From: Croceimicrobium sp965279135 | GTDB lineage: Bacteria > Bacteroidota > Bacteroidia > Flavobacteriales > Schleiferiaceae | Direction: 5' to 3' | DNA: 64,000 bases | NCBI GenBank assembly: GCA_965279135.1 | Contig: OZ257133.1 | Coordinates: 1,426,001 to 1,490,000 of the forward strand | In this document: positions 60,054 through 64,000 of the stretch, one piece after another | Position numbering within the stretch: position 1 is the stretch's first letter | Layout: every line of letters starts with the position of its first letter | Program-made: the position numbers and the translations under genes | The notes under the pieces: generated by a model | What the model was told of the DNA's origin: nothing | The model's input: only the letters and a program-made list of their open reading frames with translations | Databases searched by the model: none

Positions 60054-60821
60054 ATGAAAAAGATTATTCTTTCCCTGGGCGTTTTAGCCCTGAGCTTCGG
60101 CTCCTTAAAGGCGGTAGTAGTTTATAATGACTTCTCTCCCGATCTAAGCTTAACATTTGGTGGCACGCTATCCTTTGACCTGGATGGTGATATGAATGAT
60201 GACATTACTTTTACCTCGTCCGGCACCGGTATGGGTGATTATGTAATCAGTGCCAGCGGTACTGATGTTGCCTTTGCAGCTCAAGCAGGCGGAGGCACTG
60301 CCTATACAGAGTCTCTGTTTATTGGTAAACTGGTAGATGCTAATAAAAACTGGTCTGCCGGTGCGGCTCGTCTCGCCTCTGCAGTTAATAAAGACATCGC
60401 CGGTAACAATGAGTTTTTTATTGGACTCCGAGTGAACGGAAACAATGGTAACTTCTTCTACGGTTGGTTGCTAGTTGAATTGAAATCCAGTTTAGAGTTG
60501 GTTATTAAAAGCTCTGCCTTCGAAACCAGTGCAAGCTCAATTGTAGTAGGTAATACTGGAGCTGCCTTAATTTCGCTGGAGGAGTTAGAGCAGACCAAGA
60601 TTGACATTTATCCTACTGTAGTTCAGGATAGAGTAAACTTTGAAACTGAGGAAGAAATTTTAGCGGTTAAGATTTTTAGTACTTCAGGAGTATTAGTGGC
60701 TGTTCCCGAATTAAATGGCCAATCTTCAATCAACTTATCTGATTTAAATAGTGGAAACTATATTCTGGAAATTGAGATGAGCAAAGGCCAAATCATTAGA
60801 GAAAGGCTGTTGAAACAATAA
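60054..60821 (+). CDS. secreted protein with T9SS type A sorting domain
   Basis: 255 residues from the ATG at 60054 (a TTG eight codons upstream is less likely). Signal peptide to about SFGSLKA; middle beta-rich region with Asp/Gly loops (DLDGDMNDDITFTSSG) that may bind calcium; and a C-terminal Por sorting domain (KIDIYPTVVQDRVNFETEE, LAVKIFSTSGVLVAV, INLSDLNSGNYILEIEMSKGQ, then RERLLKQ). The middle has no catalytic motif. It ends in a strong terminator. An imperfect repeat TTTAGGG/CCCTAAA (59957-59963, 59989-59995) lies upstream. Confidence 0.88.
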   Translation: MKKIILSLGVLALSFGSLKAVVVYNDFSPDLSLTFGGTLSFDLDGDMNDDITFTSSGTGMGDYVISASGTDVAFAAQAGGGTAYTESLFIGKLVDANKNWSAGAARLASAVNKDIAGNNEFFIGLRVNGNNGNFFYGWLLVELKSSLELVIKSSAFETSASSIVVGNTGAALISLEELEQTKIDIYPTVVQDRVNFETEEEILAVKIFSTSGVLVAVPELNGQSSINLSDLNSGNYILEIEMSKGQIIRERLLKQ

Positions 60822-60845
60822 GATATTCTGATTGATTCATAAGAA

Positions 60846-60873
60846 AAAGACCGGCACTAAGCCGGTCTTTTTT
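60846..60873. terminator. bidirectional intrinsic terminator
   Basis: A perfect 10-bp stem AAAGACCGGC (60846-60855) and GCCGGTCTTT (60861-60870), 5-nt loop, T tract to 60873, between convergent genes. Confidence 0.93.
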
Positions 60874-60879
60874 ATTAGA

Positions 60880-61659
60880 CTATTCTGTATCATCATTGAT
60901 CAGAACCGGAGCGTTGCCATCCGTTATAATCAATTTCGCATTAGGCGATGAGGAAAGCTTCTCAAGTACTTCCAAGCTTCTCCACTGAATAATTTCCTTA
61001 CTTAATCCCTCTGCTAAAATCTGCTGCGCATCCCTTACACCTGTCGCTTCAATCTTTTTGCGCTTTGCTTCCAGGGTTTCTCTCTGTAATTCGAACTCCA
61101 TTCTCTGAGCGATCTGTTCTGCTTCTAATTTACTTTCGATCGCATCATACAATCCAGCCGGAAGGTTGATACTCTTTAGTAATACGGATTCGATGATAAA
61201 ACCCCTGCCATCCAGTAAGCTATCCATATGGGCACGAATCTCATCTTCAATAATCGCCCTCTGACCACTGTGCATATCCTTGGCTAAAAATTTAGAGCAG
61301 ACATCCGCAGCGGCTGATCTAAATACGCTTAAGATCATCACATCTTCATAATCCTCCCCAACGGTTGCTATAAGCTCAGGAGCTTTAGTTGAATTAATGT
61401 GATATAAAATTGAAATTTCAGAATTCACATTTAATCCCTCCTTAGAAGGAAGATTTAATCTGACCTCAAGATTAACCGTACGTGTGGGTACACGGATAAC
61501 TCTGGACACAAATGGGTTAAGTCCCACTACCCCAGGTTGATAAACTTTTGAAGAAAGCTTTCCTAGAGTACTTTTCACCCCAACCTCACCTGGTCGTACT
61601 ACTGCACAAGAGGAGAGCAAGGCTACCATAAAACCGAACAAAAGAAGTTTACGCTGCAT
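60880..61659 (-). CDS. prohibitin/SPFH-like lipoprotein
   Basis: 259 residues. Instead of a membrane helix it carries a lipoprotein signal (LLSSCAVVRPGEVG), so the SPFH/Band 7 domain is anchored by lipid. The coiled-coil arm (KLEAEQIAQRMEFELQRETLEAK region) and the C-terminal LEKLSSSPNAKLIITDG resemble the prohibitin at 17209-18024. Lipidation places this copy in the periplasm or at the outer membrane, away from the usual SPFH partners. Confidence 0.85.
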   Translation of the reverse strand: MQRKLLLFGFMVALLSSCAVVRPGEVGVKSTLGKLSSKVYQPGVVGLNPFVSRVIRVPTRTVNLEVRLNLPSKEGLNVNSEISILYHINSTKAPELIATVGEDYEDVMILSVFRSAAADVCSKFLAKDMHSGQRAIIEDEIRAHMDSLLDGRGFIIESVLLKSINLPAGLYDAIESKLEAEQIAQRMEFELQRETLEAKRKKIEATGVRDAQQILAEGLSKEIIQWRSLEVLEKLSSSPNAKLIITDGNAPVLINDDTE

Positions 61660-61829
61660 AGATTACAATTTTAGTTAAACAAAGAACGGTTAGGTTAAGC
61701 TTAATGGTCGCGATTAGCTGATGCTGTAAGGCTTTGAAGCAATTTTCAGGCCATTATTCAAAAAAATGTCCCCTTTTCAAGTTTCAGTTTCGTCTTAAGG
61801 GAAATGTTTAATCCAATACTATTATTACA

Positions 61830-62207
61830 ATGAAAAATGCACTCAATTGGTTCGAAATTCCAGCCACAGATTTAAAACGCGCTCAAGCATTTTATGAGCA
61901 TATCCTGGATGCCAAAATGGAAATACAGGAAATGAAAGAATTGAATATGACTATGGCTGTTTTTCCATCAGAATGGTCTGGCGATGGAGTCGGTGGATCT
62001 ATCGCTAGTGGTGAAGGCTTTACCCCTTCTGCAGAAGGTAGTACCATATATCTTAATACGGGTAATGATCTCTCCCCTTGTCTCGCAAGAGTTGAAAATG
62101 CCGGAGGTCAAATTTTGGTTCCCAAAACCTCAATTGGAGAGAGCGGATTCATCGCAATGTTTTTAGATACAGAAGGAAATCGAGTAGGGCTTCATTCACC
62201 TAATTAA
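61830..62207 (+). CDS. VOC-family (glyoxalase/dioxygenase-fold) protein
   Basis: 125 residues. Typical vicinal-oxygen-chelate half-repeats: NWFEIPATDLKRAQAFYEHIL at the N-terminus and VPKTSIGESGFIAMFLDTEGNRVGLHS near the end. It probably binds a metal and a small organic substrate. It heads a row of same-strand genes with the YciI and ECF sigma genes. Confidence 0.9.
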   Translation: MKNALNWFEIPATDLKRAQAFYEHILDAKMEIQEMKELNMTMAVFPSEWSGDGVGGSIASGEGFTPSAEGSTIYLNTGNDLSPCLARVENAGGQILVPKTSIGESGFIAMFLDTEGNRVGLHSPN

Positions 62208-62260
62208 GCCTTAGGCTCAATCCAAATTCATTAATTTAACCATCATCAATCCTTAAGAAA

Positions 62261-62608
62261 ATGAAAGAATTCATGTTATTATTTCTAGGCCCTACCTACG
62301 AAGAGTTAGGACTTTCACCGGAAGAATTACAAGGTCGAATGAATCAATGGTTCAGCTGGGGTAAAAAAATGGAACAGCAAGGTATCCTTCGAGGTGGAGA
62401 GGCCTTACATGCAGGGGGAAAGAGAGTATCTGGTCCGGATCGTATTGTTACTGATGGCCCATTCGTGGAGAGTAAAGAACTGGTCGGTGGATACTATACT
62501 ATAGAAGTCGCCGATTACGATGCCGCTATTGTGGTGTCTCAGGACTATCCTGATTATGATCTTGGAGGATCTGTCGAAATCCGAGAAGTTGTAAAGTTTG
62601 ACCAGTAA
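62261..62608 (+). CDS. YciI-family (DGPF) protein
   Basis: 115 residues of the YCII-related/DGPF fold: MKEFMLLFLGPTYEELGLSPEEL at the start and TDGPFVESKELVGGYYTIEV in the middle, where the DGPF signature sits. Such proteins are the usual genomic partners of ECF42-type sigma factors, which fits the sigma gene 10 bp downstream. Function unknown. Confidence 0.92.
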   Translation: MKEFMLLFLGPTYEELGLSPEELQGRMNQWFSWGKKMEQQGILRGGEALHAGGKRVSGPDRIVTDGPFVESKELVGGYYTIEVADYDAAIVVSQDYPDYDLGGSVEIREVVKFDQ

Positions 62609-62618
62609 AACAAATCCA

Positions 62619-63845
62619 ATGGTAGACCATCTTTTCCGTCATCATTACGGAAAGATGGTCGCCATTTTGGTAAAAGTCTTTGGTCCGGCCCATCTGGAAA
62701 CCATCGAGGATGCTATTCAGGATACTTTTATGAAGGCATCTCTCCAGTGGAGAAATCAACAGCCGGAAAATCCAGAAGCCTGGCTAACTCAAGCCGCAAA
62801 AAATAGAGTCCTGGATATTTTCAGGCAGGTCCAAGCCAGAGAAAAAAGAGAGATATCTTCTCTGCATGGCTCGGTTGCTATAGAAGTTGAGGAAATTTTC
62901 CTGGAGCACGAAATTCAGGACTCTCAACTACGGATGTTGTTCCTGGCCTGTAATCCTATCTTCTCGAGGGATGAACAAATTTGCTTTGCCTTAAAATCGA
63001 TTTCGGGGTTTTCAGGTAAGGAAATTGCTTCTGCGCTTCTTCAGAAAGAGGAAACCGTTAAAAAGCGCCTCAGCCGCGCAAGAAGGAAAATCAAGGAAGA
63101 AGAATTAAAGTTAGAATACCCTGATCCTTCCGAAATTAACTTTCGTCTTAGGGGGGTAATGCAAATCATCTATCTCATTTTCAACGAAGGTTTTCATTCC
63201 AATAAACCGGAACTACTGATAAACAAAGACCTTTGTGGCGAAGCCCTTAGATTGTGCAAACTGTTACTGAGTAAAAACTCGCTAAGAGATGGAAGCCTCT
63301 ATGCCCTCTTCGCCTTGCTTTGCTTCAATTCTGCTCGACTCGACACCAAGGTTAACAACAATGAAATCGTTGATCTTAAAAATCAGGATCGAACTAAATG
63401 GTATAAACCATTAATTGATTTAGGAAGGGATGCACTTATCCGAGCTTTGGGAGACTATCCGGATCGCTCAACTTATCATTTTGAAGCGCTAATCGCCTTT
63501 GAACACTGCTTGGCTAAAAGCTTCAAAGAAACCAATTGGGACCGTATTATGGATCACTACTCCAACTGGTATAAAATTCAAGCTTCTGACTCCATTCTTT
63601 TATCGCAGGTAAATATTCATTTAGCGATGGAACAAGTAAATGAAGCAGAATTAAAGCTAAGAACTATTAGACCTGCTAAGCTGGAAGGGCGCCGCTATTT
63701 ATACGAAGCAACCAAAGCTGAAATACTTCTGAAACAAAACAGATTTATAGAAGCAAAGGAAAGCCTATTAAGAGCTATAGAACTATGCACCAATAGCTTA
63801 GAAATCGAGTTCCTCCAATCTAAGCTTCAGAAAATCAACAATTAG
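62619..63845 (+). CDS. ECF sigma factor, ECF42-like, with long C-terminal extension
   Basis: 408 residues from the ATG at 62619, 10 bp after the YciI stop (a TTG at 62598 would overlap that gene). Sigma region 2 (DAIQDTFMKASLQWRNQQPENPEAWLTQAAKNRVLD, given here in two parts) and region 4 (SGFSGKEIASALLQKEETVKKRLSRARRKI) lie in the first 170 residues. The last 230 are helical, TPR-like, matching the DUF6596/C-terminal part of ECF42. No anti-sigma gene is near, as is usual when the extension regulates. Confidence 0.9.
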   Translation: MVDHLFRHHYGKMVAILVKVFGPAHLETIEDAIQDTFMKASLQWRNQQPENPEAWLTQAAKNRVLDIFRQVQAREKREISSLHGSVAIEVEEIFLEHEIQDSQLRMLFLACNPIFSRDEQICFALKSISGFSGKEIASALLQKEETVKKRLSRARRKIKEEELKLEYPDPSEINFRLRGVMQIIYLIFNEGFHSNKPELLINKDLCGEALRLCKLLLSKNSLRDGSLYALFALLCFNSARLDTKVNNNEIVDLKNQDRTKWYKPLIDLGRDALIRALGDYPDRSTYHFEALIAFEHCLAKSFKETNWDRIMDHYSNWYKIQASDSILLSQVNIHLAMEQVNEAELKLRTIRPAKLEGRRYLYEATKAEILLKQNRFIEAKESLLRAIELCTNSLEIEFLQSKLQKINN

Positions 63846-63973
63846 TTGTTGATGAAATTCTTTCGTCACCGGATATCCTTCATTCGCCAACAAAAGCCTC
63901 GAATTGGTTTTTAATTCCGCATTGCTACATTAATTTAGTTGAAGATTTGGAGGGGGCTCTAAATCATCCCACT

Positions 63974-64000
63974 ATGAAAAGTAGCCGCAATATTGGGCGT
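63974..64000 (+). CDS. possible start of a gene that continues past the window
   Basis: An ATG at 63974 (MKSSRNIGR...) is open to the last base, nine codons only. No signal confirms it, and the 63846-63973 gap shows no other gene or terminator. Treat as a tentative partial ORF. Confidence 0.25.

Noticed and set aside
1..64000. tRNA, rRNA, CRISPR, transposase or phage genes
   Set aside because: I found no cloverleaf-like sequence, repeat-spacer array, inverted-repeat-bounded element or phage gene in reading the gaps and the ORFs.

Overview
The window looks like a chromosomal segment of a Bacteroidota bacterium, most likely a marine Flavobacteriales (Cryomorphaceae/Schleiferiaceae-like) lineage. 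The support is several Bacteroidota hallmarks: secreted proteins with type IX secretion (Por) sorting tails, promoters that fit the Bacteroidota consensus TTG-N17-23-TAnnTTTG, few Shine-Dalgarno sequences, a BshC bacillithiol enzyme, and a CrtD/CruF/CrtZ carotenoid module. The genus is inference. I found no rRNA, tRNA, CRISPR array, phage or insertion sequence, and no gene-free stretch longer than about 300 bases.

Layout. 0-8.4 kb: the tail of an AraC regulator, an MFS transporter joined in frame to a beta-barrel protein, a MerR regulator with a YceI/DoxX pair, a glycosyltransferase, an RRM protein and small secreted proteins. 8.4-26.2 kb: a long run of minus-strand housekeeping and envelope genes (TerC, M49 peptidase, BshC, DCC oxidoreductase, HMG-CoA lyase, PepD, prohibitin, VWA-like protein, FabG, thioesterase, outer-membrane barrel, TPR protein). 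26.3-35.6 kb: FtsE, two glycosyltransferases, QueA, PAP2, CheR, a secreted nuclease, a lipoprotein and a thioesterase. 35.8-44.8 kb: dnaA, a response regulator and multi-PAS kinase, LMW phosphatase, an RsmI-like methylase, GlyA and fumarylacetoacetase. 44.9-51.3 kb: BNR propeller, exported pirin, TPMT-like methyltransferase, phosphoribosyltransferase and the carotenoid genes. 51.5-54.7 kb: an OmpR-type two-component system with a probable target lipoprotein. 55.6-59.9 kb: a lipid-related cassette flanked by two regulators. 60-64 kb: a T9SS cargo, a lipoprotein prohibitin and a VOC/YciI/ECF sigma module.

The strongest candidate for an undescribed system is 55.8-59.4 kb. It holds a small hydrophobic peptide, an HMG-CoA reductase fused to an APH/choline-kinase-like domain, a CarS-like CTP:lipid-phosphate cytidylyltransferase and a CDP-alcohol phosphatidyltransferase. 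Together these supply mevalonate synthesis, kinase, cytidylyl activation and phospho-alcohol transfer, the logic of a Kennedy-type or archaeal-like lipid pathway. A cluster of four GTGAAA/TTTCAC boxes precedes it. Other notable signals are a MerR operator that exactly fills an overlong promoter spacer, a matched pair of response-regulator promoters with identical geometry, and a poly-A tract whose single-base change would split the transporter-barrel fusion into two ordinary genes.
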